Source of the DNA: a virus
IMG/VR virus record: IMGVR_UViG_3300033553_000805
Location: 1 to 32,204 of that record
DNA: 32,204 bases
Direction: 5' to 3' (one strand)
Below the pieces are notes generated by a model. It saw nothing but the letters and a program-made list of their open reading frames with translations. It searched no databases and was not told the DNA's origin. The translations under genes were made by a program, and so were the position numbers. Below are positions 1-7,224 of this stretch, piece after piece (the first letter of the stretch is position 1; the number at the start of each line of letters is the position of its first letter).

Positions 1-777
1 CTAATAATTGCTAACAAAAACCTCCCTCACCTTCTTCTTACTTCCAGCTCCCCGGAGCGTATATTCGATCTCTTTTGTTGATCTAATGTTCATGTCTCCG
101 TATAGCTCCCGAACAAGCTCACAGTCGTTGTAGCTGAGCAGAAACTTGCCATCGATGTTGTGGAGTACTTCGGCCAGCTTTCGGTGTTCTTTCTCTCCAA
201 AGCCACCCGTATTCTGATAGTAGCTCTCTGTCGACACATAAGGAGGATCGCAATAGAAAAAGGCATCCGGCTTGTCATACGTTGCGATAAGCTTTTCAAA
301 GCTCATATTCTCAACCGTGACGAACTTCAACCTCTCAGACCATTTATGAAAGCCTCTGTAGATATCTTTAGGACGTCTGCTCTTGGCATTCATGGCGAAG
401 GTCGTGCCTTTTGCTCCAAAGCTCTGGCTGATTAGGTAATAATAAAAAGCTGCTCGCTCGATGTTGTTCAGGGGCTTCATTTTTCCCTGATAAATATCAT
501 AGAAGATCTCCCGGCTGATCAGCATCTTATTCAAGTACCAGGACAAGCTGCTCGGGTTGGTCCTGATGGCCCGATGCAGGTTGACCAGTTCGCCGTTGAT
601 ATCATTGACGACTTCAGCCTGTTTAGTCGTTGACGGCACAGGCTTTCGATACAGTACATTCAGAGCACCGCCGAACACTTCAACATACAGTCTATGTTCA
701 GGCATCATAGCCACAATATCATCAGCAAGCTTTGACTTGCCACCTATCCACGCAAAGGGAGCGCGCAGTGTTTTCAT
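1..777 (-). CDS. dam: DNA adenine-N6 methyltransferase (Dam, D12 class)
   Basis: Transfers a methyl group from S-adenosylmethionine to N6 of adenine in DNA. Visible motifs are the N-terminal AdoMet-binding motif (FAWIGGKSKL, close to the D12 class F-x-G-G-K), EVFGGALNV, and the catalytic DPPY in FYCDPPYV about 180 residues in. Length (258 aa) is typical of Dam/M.EcoRV-like enzymes. An in-frame GTG at 792 would add five residues, but the ATG at 777 has an AAGGA five bases upstream, so I prefer it. It is the last gene of the tail/lysis region and follows a terminator-like hairpin, so it may be expressed separately. Mu also ends with a DNA-modification gene (mom); by analogy this one probably protects phage DNA from host restriction. 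Family certain, role inferred. Confidence 0.93.
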   Translation of the reverse strand: MKTLRAPFAWIGGKSKLADDIVAMMPEHRLYVEVFGGALNVLYRKPVPSTTKQAEVVNDINGELVNLHRAIRTNPSSLSWYLNKMLISREIFYDIYQGKMKPLNNIERAAFYYYLISQSFGAKGTTFAMNAKSRRPKDIYRGFHKWSERLKFVTVENMSFEKLIATYDKPDAFFYCDPPYVSTESYYQNTGGFGEKEHRKLAEVLHNIDGKFLLSYNDCELVRELYGDMNIRSTKEIEYTLRGAGSKKKVREVFVSNY

Positions 778-816
778 ACAGATCCTTGGCACTGAGACAT
801 ATTTTCTCAGCTTCTT

Positions 817-841
817 AAAAATACCGAATAAACTATCGGTA
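817..841 (-). terminator. Candidate intrinsic terminator after the lysis genes
   Basis: Read on the minus strand, TACCGA (836-841) and TCGGTA (822-827) form a 6-bp stem with an 8-nt loop, followed directly by five T residues (817-821). It sits between the Rz1 stop (870) and the Dam start (777), so it could reduce read-through from the late operon into the methylase. The stem is short, so termination may be partial. Confidence 0.5.
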
Positions 842-869
842 CTGCAGCTGCTCCCAGGTGGCTGTAGCC

Positions 870-1157
870 CTACTCCTTTTTAATTACAATATAAATTATC
901 CTTTGTATATCTTCCCAACACTCAATAGCAGCTGATCTAAGCTGCACAACATACTCTGACGCTTCGCTTTGCATCGTCATTTTCTTGGGGACCGGCACTT
1001 CTGGACAATCCAAAAAATCAGCAGGAATGTCATGCTTATGCTCTTGAGCTTTGATTATGGTCTGGGGCGGCAGGAACTCGGTCTGCTTCGTTCCGCATCC
1101 ACTCAAAAGTATCAAGCAACACAGGAGCAATAGGTCCATCGTCTTCTTTTTTCGCAT
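870..1157 (-). CDS. Rz1-like outer-membrane spanin lipoprotein
   Basis: A 95-residue protein with a basic N-terminus (MRKKK), a short hydrophobic stretch and a lipobox LLSGC at about residues 17-21, so the mature protein should start at an acylated Cys. It starts inside the Rz-like gene in another frame and extends past its stop, the nested/overlapping arrangement typical of Rz/Rz1 pairs. Such lipoproteins join the inner-membrane spanin across the periplasm and fuse the two membranes at the end of lysis. The ATG at 1157 has AAGGA six bases upstream. Unlike many Rz1 proteins the mature part is not strongly proline-rich, although it has PPQ and PEVPVPKK. The call rests on lipobox plus position. 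Confidence 0.75.
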   Translation of the reverse strand: MRKKKTMDLLLLCCLILLSGCGTKQTEFLPPQTIIKAQEHKHDIPADFLDCPEVPVPKKMTMQSEASEYVVQLRSAAIECWEDIQRIIYIVIKKE

Positions 1158-1509
1158 TTCGTATCCTTGCTAATATTTTATTCTCACGCTTCAATCGCTC
1201 AACTTCAGCTATATGGCTTTGATGAACAGCCTTCATGATCTCTTTTTGTTCACTCTTATAGCTTTCAAACAGATCTGTATTCTGTCTGTTCTGTTCAACG
1301 ACTCCAACGTATTCCTGCGCCATGAACTGCAAAGACTTTTCCACTCCCCTAACCTCTTTGGAGAGCTTGATGATCTTCTCTTCTTTGGATGAGATAACAG
1401 ACTCCTGGTGATAGAAGAGTCCTACAAGCACGCCGATCAGCAAGAGCCATCCGACCCACTTGATCCATCCCGGCATTGCTAGTCCTGCAACTGCATCAAA
1501 TATCGCCAT
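1036..1509 (-). CDS. Rz-like inner-membrane spanin
   Basis: About 157 residues from the ATG at 1509, which has AAAGGA upstream; a longer in-frame reading to 1575 would run deep into the transglycosylase gene and lacks such a site. A hydrophobic segment (WIKWVGWLLLIGVLVGLFY, about residues 15-33) is followed by a long charged alpha-helical stretch with coiled-coil character, giving the i-spanin layout: inner-membrane anchor with a periplasmic coiled coil. It overlaps the end of the transglycosylase by 31 bases and contains the start of the Rz1-like lipoprotein out of frame. With that partner it should disrupt the outer membrane in the last step of lysis. Confidence 0.78.
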   Translation of the reverse strand: MAIFDAVAGLAMPGWIKWVGWLLLIGVLVGLFYHQESVISSKEEKIIKLSKEVRGVEKSLQFMAQEYVGVVEQNRQNTDLFESYKSEQKEIMKAVHQSHIAEVERLKRENKILARIRNAKKEDDGPIAPVLLDTFEWMRNEADRVPAAPDHNQSSRA

Positions 1510-2042
1510 CTCTTTATCCTTTCGACATAGGTGATAGTCTCTTGTGAATGCTGCCCTGTAACCAAAGGAAGACACTCAATGATGTCGGCATAGAACACCG
1601 CCATCTCACACTCTTTTTGAGCCTTGAGTATATTGCCAAGACCGGCATTGTATGAAGCCTGTGCGAGCCACTGTCTGTCCTGTCCAGGCCTTGGGCTGGA
1701 CCACTGTTTTCGCTGCAGGCGCATGTACCTCGCACCAGCCTCGATCGCCAGCTTTGCATTGTGCGGAGAGCTTGTCTTGTCATAGCCGAACTTCCCGACC
1801 ATCTCTTTCCACGTAGCGGGCATGAACTGTGCCACACCTGCAGCACCGACAGGAGATACGGCGGAAGGCTTCAGCCTGCTCTCCTGGTAAAGTTGCGCCT
1901 TCCAGTCCAGCCAAAACGGCCAGTCCGCCCAATGCAGCTTTACCGCTTTCTTGATATCATGATCATAATGATCAGGAAAAGACCAGGCCGACAGCGACGC
2001 CGACAGCCAAAATACGAAGACCGTTATAAAGAGCAAGCGCAC
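1479..2042 (-). CDS. Lytic transglycosylase (SLT fold), phage endolysin
   Basis: A 187-residue protein with an N-terminal hydrophobic signal (LLFITVFVFWLSASLSAWS) and a soluble lytic transglycosylase domain. The catalytic Glu is E54 in YQESRLKPSA; the G-AAGVAQFMPATW block (about 66-78) and SYNAG (130-134) are the other conserved motifs of the family. It should cleave the MurNAc-GlcNAc bond of peptidoglycan, forming 1,6-anhydro-MurNAc. The signal suggests export by Sec or as a signal-anchor-release endolysin. The GTG start at 2042 has AAAGGA six bases upstream. It lies between the holin candidate and the spanins, so it is the endolysin of the lysis cassette. Confidence 0.9.
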   Translation of the reverse strand: MRLLFITVFVFWLSASLSAWSFPDHYDHDIKKAVKLHWADWPFWLDWKAQLYQESRLKPSAVSPVGAAGVAQFMPATWKEMVGKFGYDKTSSPHNAKLAIEAGARYMRLQRKQWSSPRPGQDRQWLAQASYNAGLGNILKAQKECEMAVFYADIIECLPLVTGQHSQETITYVERIKRWRYLMQLQD

Positions 2043-2199
2043 GGGGATCCTTTCTTATGATTTCCATTGTCTCTTTGAAGGGGTATCCTCCAAGCAAATC
2101 TAGCAAACGCAGCATCATCCACACTGCAAAGAGTGCTGCAATGACAAACATCAGTCTGCCTACAGCACTAAGCCCCATCATCAATATTTCACTTTCCAT
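1972..2199 (-). CDS. Small two-helix membrane protein, holin candidate
   Basis: About 75 residues from the ATG at 2199, which has AAAGGG five bases upstream; an earlier in-frame start (2250) would overlap gene D. Two hydrophobic segments (about residues 8-30 and 58-75) flank a charged loop containing EIIRKDPR. Small size, two membrane segments and a place directly before, and overlapping by 71 bases, the endolysin gene point to a class II-like holin or antiholin. I do not recognise the family, so the function rests on position and topology. Confidence 0.6.
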   Translation of the reverse strand: MESEILMMGLSAVGRLMFVIAALFAVWMMLRLLDLLGGYPFKETMEIIRKDPRALALYNGLRILAVGVAVGLVFS

Positions 2200-2219
2200 T
2201 TTTTCCCTTTGTGTTAAGA

Positions 2220-3155
2220 TTAATTCTCTATCTCTATACTCATCGACCATCCACCATCGAAGGAATGATTGACTGACTTGATCGAGTACTCGCCATCATC
2301 TTCACCGGCTCCGGTAAGCTTTAGCGTTCCTCCAGCATAGATCTCCTTCCCGTACATGCTGATCGATCCAGACTTGATGCCTCGTTTAGCACTTTCAAGT
2401 TTTGCGGCCGCTTTTGCTTGCGCTTCGGCCGGTGTCTTGAACTGTCCATCAAGTTTAAGTATCGGATCCCCGCTTCCGACTGTGATACTTTTAACTGCAT
2501 TCTCTTTCGTATCGTGCCATGTAGCAGTGCAAGAGCTGTAAAGTGTCTTATTTGCATACTTTATAAGCGGCGTGCCATCTGAACACTCTTTTGCATCTAT
2601 CTCAAATACAGGAAGATCATCAGACTTTTTACCTTCTTTTATTCTCTTCATAAGTACAAGCGTGTTGTTCTTGACGCTGAAGATCCCGTTGTAATCAGAA
2701 GCGATCCGCGTCATAAAGGCGAGGTCGCTCTCTGCCGTCTGCGAGATGTGCGTCACTTCCATGTCGTCAAAGTCACTCTTCAGTTTCAGTGCATTGCGAT
2801 CTGCTATCATCTGCGCCACTGCTTTTAAAGAGAGCTTCTCGTAGCTCATGTCACGTTTCTGCTTCAGCGACTCGGAGAAGTCTGCTCCGGTTGCCGTGAT
2901 CGTCAAGCCAAAGCGATCGCGCTCGGTTGTCTGCACAAGAAAAAGCCCGCAGTAAAACAGGGATGTCTCCTCATATCCCAGCCATAGCTTGATCTTGTCT
3001 TTATACTTCGGTCTCTTGAAATCACCGGCGACTCGGATGGTGATCTCGTCGCTCTGGTTACCGTCCTCGTCCTTAAACGATATGGACGACAGGTCTGCCG
3101 TGAGCTGATTGGTAACATCCTTGCCATTTGCTTCGACTTTGAATACAGGAGTCAT
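2220..3155 (-). CDS. D: Baseplate hub / tail protein D (late control gene D family)
   Basis: A 311-residue member of the P2 gpD / Mu gp45 / VgrG hub family. The pattern is the usual one: an N-terminal beta-rich region (FKVEANGKDVTNQL, then FKDEDGNQSDEITIRV), a central block with AESDLAFMTRIASDYNGIFSV and a final beta-rich part ending in YSIKSVNHSFDGGWSMSIEIEN. In the virion it forms the ring at the end of the tail tube that holds the spike and connects to the baseplate. It follows X with the start codon directly after the X stop, the standard U-X-D order. Confidence 0.9.
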   Translation of the reverse strand: MTPVFKVEANGKDVTNQLTADLSSISFKDEDGNQSDEITIRVAGDFKRPKYKDKIKLWLGYEETSLFYCGLFLVQTTERDRFGLTITATGADFSESLKQKRDMSYEKLSLKAVAQMIADRNALKLKSDFDDMEVTHISQTAESDLAFMTRIASDYNGIFSVKNNTLVLMKRIKEGKKSDDLPVFEIDAKECSDGTPLIKYANKTLYSSCTATWHDTKENAVKSITVGSGDPILKLDGQFKTPAEAQAKAAAKLESAKRGIKSGSISMYGKEIYAGGTLKLTGAGEDDGEYSIKSVNHSFDGGWSMSIEIEN

Positions 3156-3362
3156 TTACCAGAGCGCCTTTGTCGCTGATACGCTCTGCACTGTTTTTAT
3201 CTCCGGTAAATAAACAATGTCACCGGCGCGTAATACGGTACGATCAAGCAGATGTTCATTTGCCTCCATGACGGTGTTCATCACATCGGCGTCAAGGCTT
3301 TGGTAGGCTTTGAAGATGATCGTATCCAATCGTTCACCTTCTCGCGGTCTGTACTGATTCAT
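3156..3362 (-). CDS. X: Tail protein X (LysM-like, P2 gpX family)
   Basis: 68 residues matching the small tail protein X family: a RxGERLDTII start, a central helical pair (VMNTVMEANEHL) and an RAGDIVYLPEI end that resembles a LysM fold. P2 X is an essential tail protein, thought to act near the tube or hub. Its ATG overlaps the stop of U (3359-3362), so translation is probably coupled, and it is followed directly by D. Confidence 0.88.
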   Translation of the reverse strand: MNQYRPREGERLDTIIFKAYQSLDADVMNTVMEANEHLLDRTVLRAGDIVYLPEIKTVQSVSATKALW

Positions 3363-3724
3363 TTGAAATACCTTTGCAATGGGATTGAGAACTCCTGATA
3401 GCGATACTTGCCGTCTTTCAAAAAGCCGCTTTTAGTACGGCTCAAACTGTCAATAGTGACCAGATAGCTCTCGCCGGTGCCAAGGGTCAAGCGCACCGGC
3501 TTTTGCTCTTTTGCTATATCTTCAAAATCTTTCAGAGCATTAGTACTTTGCATGATCAGCTTTCCGCTGAAGGTGATGCTCTCTTCCCACTTTCCAGCCT
3601 TCTGGGTGTGTTGATGATTCCCGGCACGGTCTTGCCGGTTCCACTTAAAAGAGATTTGATGCTGAATGCTCTCAAGATCAGCCTTGTTTAGTTCAAATAG
3701 AAAGTCGTTTAGCTTTGCCAGCAT
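3359..3724 (-). CDS. U: Tail protein U (P2 gpU family)
   Basis: A 121-residue protein with the gpU pattern: an N-terminal helix/strand segment, then WEESITFSGKLI, a variable helix, and a C-terminal beta-rich block with ESYLVTIDSLSRTKSGFLKDG and QEFSIPLQRY. Family members act at the end of the tail tube or in tail completion. It lies between the tape measure (its start codon directly follows the T stop region in transcription order) and X, with a 4-base overlap with X. Confidence 0.87.
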   Translation of the reverse strand: MLAKLNDFLFELNKADLESIQHQISFKWNRQDRAGNHQHTQKAGKWEESITFSGKLIMQSTNALKDFEDIAKEQKPVRLTLGTGESYLVTIDSLSRTKSGFLKDGKYRYQEFSIPLQRYFK

Positions 3725-5836
3725 CTATATCTCCTCATCTGAATAGCTTCGGTTGCGCTTGCTTTGCGCCTGAGAGTTTAAAGCCTTTTGGACCGCACGC
3801 TCTACGTCAACATCGCTGGACGGGTTATTCACTTCTATCTTTATACTGTTTGTCGTATTCCCTGTTTTTTGTGGGGAGCCCTTGGTCTGCAACGGTTCCT
3901 TTGCCGCCAATACCGGATTAGCATTGGCCGCACTGTATTGAGTAGCATACTCACCGGCGGTTGTGCCAAATGCAGCTTGTGGAACCTTTTTAAGATCGGA
4001 GGCCTCCCCGCCGGAGAAGTCGAAAAACGTACTCGCGGTCTTCATCCACCCGGCGACCGTCTCGATCTTACTCATAATGGCGCCGAAGATGCCGTCGAAG
4101 ACACCGCCTATAAAACTGGCCGCTGCGCTGAAGATGCTTTTTACGCCATCCCAGATGCCGCCGAAATAGGCCCCGATTGAATCCCAGTGTTTATAGATAA
4201 GCCCAAGGGGCGTGAAGTTGAGGATTGCAGTTTTAGCCATTTCTACCCCGACATGGAATATGTTTTTTACCCCATCCCACAGCCCACTGAAAAATTGGCT
4301 TATTAGCCCCCAGTTATTCATGATCATGCCAAGCGGGGTCCATCCTAGATAGGTTTTTATAAAAGATACACTTGCGCTAAATATGCTTTTTACCCCATCC
4401 CATAACCCGCTGAAAAATCCTGATATAGGCTCCCAATATTTATAAATCACCAAGGCGGCCAGGCCTATGCCGGTAATGATCAAGCCTATCGGGTTCATAA
4501 GCATGGCTTTTCCGACTGTAGCAAGCACGCCTCCCATAAAACTTATTGCCGTACTTGTCATGGCAAATCCTACTGCAAGCATAGGAAGGGCCATGCCGAT
4601 GGCAGCGATCGGAATGAGTATAGCCCCGCCGACGGTGAGTAGAGTACCGAGGCCTGCGACGGTGTAGCCTATGACTTTTGCGGCGGTCTTGTTTTCGCTT
4701 GTCCATGCCGAGATCCCGCTCACCAGGTCGCCGACGACCACCGCGACCATCGAAACTGCAGGGGCGAACATCTCGCCGACTGTGCTTGATAGATTGGTGA
4801 ACTGCTGGCCCATGATCTCAAACTCTTTTCCCTTGTTCATCGCCAGCGCCATCTCGACTGTCAGCTTCGTGCCGTTTTCCATGTGGCCGTTCAGGGTCTT
4901 TTGTGCGCTTGTGAGATCTTCTTTCTTGTCGATGAGACTCTTGATGATCTTGACCGCTTCGGCTGATCCGAAAGCCTCTTTGAGCATGTCCGAGTTTTCG
5001 ACTACGCTCAGGTCGCCGACATTGTCCTGGATGCGCTGCAGGATCTCGACCATCGGCAGCATCTTGCCTGCGCTGTCCGTGAACTCGATGCCGAGTTTGT
5101 TTTGTGCTTTTCCCACATTGTCGAGGAAGCCGCGATAACCGGTGGCCGCTTCGCTGGCGCTGTTAAAAGAGCTTTTTGCGACACCGATGATGGAGAGCTC
5201 TTCCGCGAGAGTGACGCCCATCGATGCGGCGGCCGCTCCGATGTTTGAAAGGCCCAGTGTCAGGTCTGCTCCGTCGGTTCTGAACGCCTTCGTGGCGCCT
5301 GCTATAGCACCGCTGAACTGGGTCGCGAACTGCACGTCATCGCCGAAGTCTTTTCGGAAGATGCCATGTCCGAGCGCAAAGAGTTTTGTCATCTCGGCCG
5401 TCGTGGACTTGGTAGCGGAGCCAGTCATCGCCGCAATTTTCGTAAACTCGCCGACTGCGGTGTCAGAGAGCGTGGAGATACCGGACTTGATATCATAGGA
5501 CGCTTTTATGAAGTCGGGCGCGGTCGTGCCAGCGAACTGGTTTGAGAACTCTTTTGCGCTTTTCGTTATCGCGTCTATGCCCAATGTGCCGATGCCGAGC
5601 GAAGCGATCTCGCCCTGCGACTGTGCGAGGAGATTGTAGGCGTTGACCGTATCCATTACCGGGGAGAGCATAGCCCTGCCCGCAGCGTAAGATGCCGTCC
5701 CCGCGATTGCAAGTTTTCCGCTTATCGCCTGGAGTTTTGTGGAGAGATCGCCGACGCTCTTGTTTGCTTTTCCCATGACGGGCGAGAGCATATCCGTAGC
5801 GCTTAGAAGGACTCCGAGCGTGAACATCTTATCCAT
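3725..5836 (-). CDS. T: Tail tape measure protein (gpT-like, TP901 family)
   Basis: 703 residues. The N-terminal half has the TP901-type core (ATDMLSPVMGKANKSV at the start, then a helical region with alternating Gly/Ala), the middle is hydrophobic (about 380-460) and the C-terminus is charged. Three related copies of a W-x-x-I-x-x-F-x-G-L/I-WDGVK-I-F motif lie near residues 464-483, 505-523 and 545-566, about 40 residues apart. The protein sets tail length and is ejected with the DNA. The ATG at 5836 has AGGAG seven bases upstream. The hydrophobic stretches may help form a channel in the host membrane during injection. Confidence 0.92.
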   Translation of the reverse strand: MDKMFTLGVLLSATDMLSPVMGKANKSVGDLSTKLQAISGKLAIAGTASYAAGRAMLSPVMDTVNAYNLLAQSQGEIASLGIGTLGIDAITKSAKEFSNQFAGTTAPDFIKASYDIKSGISTLSDTAVGEFTKIAAMTGSATKSTTAEMTKLFALGHGIFRKDFGDDVQFATQFSGAIAGATKAFRTDGADLTLGLSNIGAAAASMGVTLAEELSIIGVAKSSFNSASEAATGYRGFLDNVGKAQNKLGIEFTDSAGKMLPMVEILQRIQDNVGDLSVVENSDMLKEAFGSAEAVKIIKSLIDKKEDLTSAQKTLNGHMENGTKLTVEMALAMNKGKEFEIMGQQFTNLSSTVGEMFAPAVSMVAVVVGDLVSGISAWTSENKTAAKVIGYTVAGLGTLLTVGGAILIPIAAIGMALPMLAVGFAMTSTAISFMGGVLATVGKAMLMNPIGLIITGIGLAALVIYKYWEPISGFFSGLWDGVKSIFSASVSFIKTYLGWTPLGMIMNNWGLISQFFSGLWDGVKNIFHVGVEMAKTAILNFTPLGLIYKHWDSIGAYFGGIWDGVKSIFSAAASFIGGVFDGIFGAIMSKIETVAGWMKTASTFFDFSGGEASDLKKVPQAAFGTTAGEYATQYSAANANPVLAAKEPLQTKGSPQKTGNTTNSIKIEVNNPSSDVDVERAVQKALNSQAQSKRNRSYSDEEI

Positions 5837-5849
5837 TGCTTTTCTCCTG

Positions 5850-5858
5850 TGCTATAAT
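5850..5858 (+). promoter_or_regulatory. Extended -10 promoter TGC-TATAAT
   Basis: A perfect TATAAT with a TGn extension. No convincing -35 is present at 16-18 bases. The predicted start of transcription falls at or next to the ATG at 5865. The same GCTATAATGATG string occurs before the plus-strand gene at 32028. Confidence 0.5.
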
Positions 5859-5864
5859 GATGAT

Positions 5865-6059
5865 ATGAACATACACAGTACACTCAGATCATTATTACAG
5901 CTGTTTATCAACCTGATCGCTGGATCAGCGCTGTCTCTTTTGGCCGGTGCGGCAGGTGCATTTTTGCATCCATACCTCGGGCTGGCTCTCTTCTTGTTTT
6001 GTGCTTCCATTCTCATAACGGCGGCTTTCAAACTGCACTTTGACTTTCAGCTATCCTAA
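5865..6059 (+). CDS. Small membrane protein on the opposite strand, possible moron
   Basis: A 64-residue protein read against the tail operon, in the gap between the tape measure and the E/E' genes. Two hydrophobic segments (LQLFINLIAGSALSLLAGAAGAF and LGLALFLFCASILITAAF in overlapping terms, about residues 11-34 and 38-56) are joined at HPY. An extended -10 (TGC-TATAAT, 5850-5858) lies six bases before the ATG and there is no ribosome binding site, so the transcript would be leaderless or nearly so. An opposing gene with its own promoter between tail genes fits a moron, perhaps for superinfection exclusion or host fitness. That role is inference; the family is not recognised. Confidence 0.5.
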   Translation: MNIHSTLRSLLQLFINLIAGSALSLLAGAAGAFLHPYLGLALFLFCASILITAAFKLHFDFQLS

Positions 6060-6102
6060 GCGCCCAAACTTCGATACTTTTAGGCTGTGCAGCATTCGCC
6101 CA

Positions 6103-6563
6103 CTACTTAGCTGTGTCGTTCAAATATTTATTCGCTTCATCAAAGTAAAACTTCCAGTCCGCGCACGGCATCCCAAGCTGCTCTTCATAGCCGAACCCGT
6201 ACAGAGAGGCAATATTGCCAACTCCTTTCAAAAACTGGGTTCTTTCGATTAGGACAAAAAAGGCGCAAGAACACCTTTTATTTTTTTATATACACTGGGA
6301 GCGAGTGCATCCATCTCGTCGATGTCCAAACCAACAAGATTCCCGATCAATATCATCTCGTAAGTCACAGGGTCAAGCGCAGGGTTGGCGGCATTCGCTG
6401 CGATTCTAATATCACGCATCTGCGGCTCACGACACTCAAGCTCAGTCACTTTTTTTTCTGCGATAGTGACAGGCTCTTCAAATTTGATCAAGCTTTTTTT
6501 ATCTGCTCCAAAGCTAAAAATTACCATATCTTTTTTTGCTACTTCTTCTACTGGTGCTGCCAT
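6103..6563 (-). CDS. gpE-E' frameshift product, tail assembly chaperone fusion
   Basis: The gpE frame (6249-6563) holds a T TTT TTG heptamer at 6255-6261, two codons before its stop. A -1 slip there opens a frame of 50 sense codons to a TAG at 6103-6105 with no stop in between, giving a product of about 153 residues. The added tail reads as real protein (SLYGFGYEEQLG, then DWKFYFDEANKY). P2 makes gpE+E' at this same heptamer sequence, and most long-tailed phages make two tail-assembly chaperones in a fixed ratio this way. The short and long forms would coat the tape measure while the tube assembles. Slip site and open frame are seen directly; frameshifting in the cell is inferred. Confidence 0.8.
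6249..6563 (-). CDS. E: Tail assembly chaperone gpE
   Basis: 104 residues, the unshifted product. It resembles phage tail assembly chaperones of the P2 E / TAC type: a beta-like N-terminal part with KSLIKFEEPVTIAEKKVTEL, then RDIRIAANAANPALDPVTYEMILIGNLVGLD and EMDALAPSVYKKIKGVL. The ATG at 6563 has AGGAG in the spacer after the preceding small gene. It is placed just before the tape measure gene in transcription order, as expected, with the plus-strand moron candidate in between. Confidence 0.82.
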   Translation of the reverse strand: MAAPVEEVAKKDMVIFSFGADKKSLIKFEEPVTIAEKKVTELECREPQMRDIRIAANAANPALDPVTYEMILIGNLVGLDIDEMDALAPSVYKKIKGVLAPFLS

Positions 6564-6567
6564 GATT

Positions 6568-6729
6568 TTATTCTCCTTCTGAGATTATTTTGAATTTACC
6601 GACCGCTTCTTTCTCGAGCAGCTCCATCTCTTTTTTAGTGACCGTCTTTTCCACACCGCTTCGAAGGACGAGGAGATCTTTTTTCTCCTTACCCTTGATG
6701 TTGATGTAGTGTGTTGCCAGGACCTTCAT
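6568..6729 (-). CDS. Small protein between tail tube and gpE
   Basis: 53 residues, rich in Lys and Glu, starting MKVLATHYINIKGKE and ending KFKIISEGE. Its ATG overlaps the stop of the tail tube gene (ATGA at 6729) and its end carries the AGGAG site for gpE, so it is well fitted into the operon. No family is recognised. Its position suggests a tail assembly or connector role. Confidence 0.65.
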   Translation of the reverse strand: MKVLATHYINIKGKEKKDLLVLRSGVEKTVTKKEMELLEKEAVGKFKIISEGE

Positions 6730-7214
6730 CACGACACCGCCGCTTTAACTTTTTCGTAGATGTCTACGCCGCCGATCTTCGCGATGTAGTTCGAAAGATC
6801 GATGTCGATCACCTCGGTGCCGTCAAGCTCCATGCGGTAGACGTTCACATACATCTTTCCTTTCGTCTTCATTGTGTCGCCGCTCTTCCACGCATCCGGC
6901 TCGATGTCCATAGGTCCGCCAAGCGTTAGGACGGCACCCTTATTGACGCCGTCCTCCTGATAAGATCCCTTCGCTTTTAGCTTCGCGTTCTGAAGCTTCG
7001 CGGCCTCTTTGTAAATAACCTCATTCAAGATGTTGATCTCGAAGGAGAACTCCATCGGCTCAAGTAGACCGGTGTCTACATGCTGTCCATTCTGGACCTC
7101 TTTTTTAGTTTTAACCGTGGGCGGTGTAAGACTCTCTACCGTGCCGAGAAGGCCGTAGCCGTCGACGAAGATATTCACCTCTTTGATTCTCGATGGTAAT
7201 TTACGTGCTGCCAT
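6729..7214 (-). CDS. FII: Major tail tube protein (gpFII)
   Basis: 161 residues of the P2 FII tube family. The typical features are KEVNIFVDGYGLLGTVESLTPP at the N-terminus, a central FEINILNEVIYKEAA segment, a GGPMDIEPDAWKSGD loop and a C-terminal YVNVYRMELDGTEVIDIDLSNYIAKIGGVD, where the last strands close the ring. Hexamers stack into the inner tube of the contractile tail. It follows the sheath gene with a 10-base gap. Confidence 0.92.
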   Translation of the reverse strand: MAARKLPSRIKEVNIFVDGYGLLGTVESLTPPTVKTKKEVQNGQHVDTGLLEPMEFSFEINILNEVIYKEAAKLQNAKLKAKGSYQEDGVNKGAVLTLGGPMDIEPDAWKSGDTMKTKGKMYVNVYRMELDGTEVIDIDLSNYIAKIGGVDIYEKVKAAVS

Positions 7215-7224
7215 TTAAAGCTCC

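Noticed and set aside
4671-5498. Plus-strand frames of 155 and 118 codons over the tape measure
   Set aside because: Complement of the tape measure helix region; rich in Ser/Pro/Ala, no motif.
5866-6030. Minus-strand frame of about 55 codons opposite the moron candidate
   Set aside because: No ribosome site and a composition without hydrophobic pattern; the plus-strand reading gives a coherent membrane protein.
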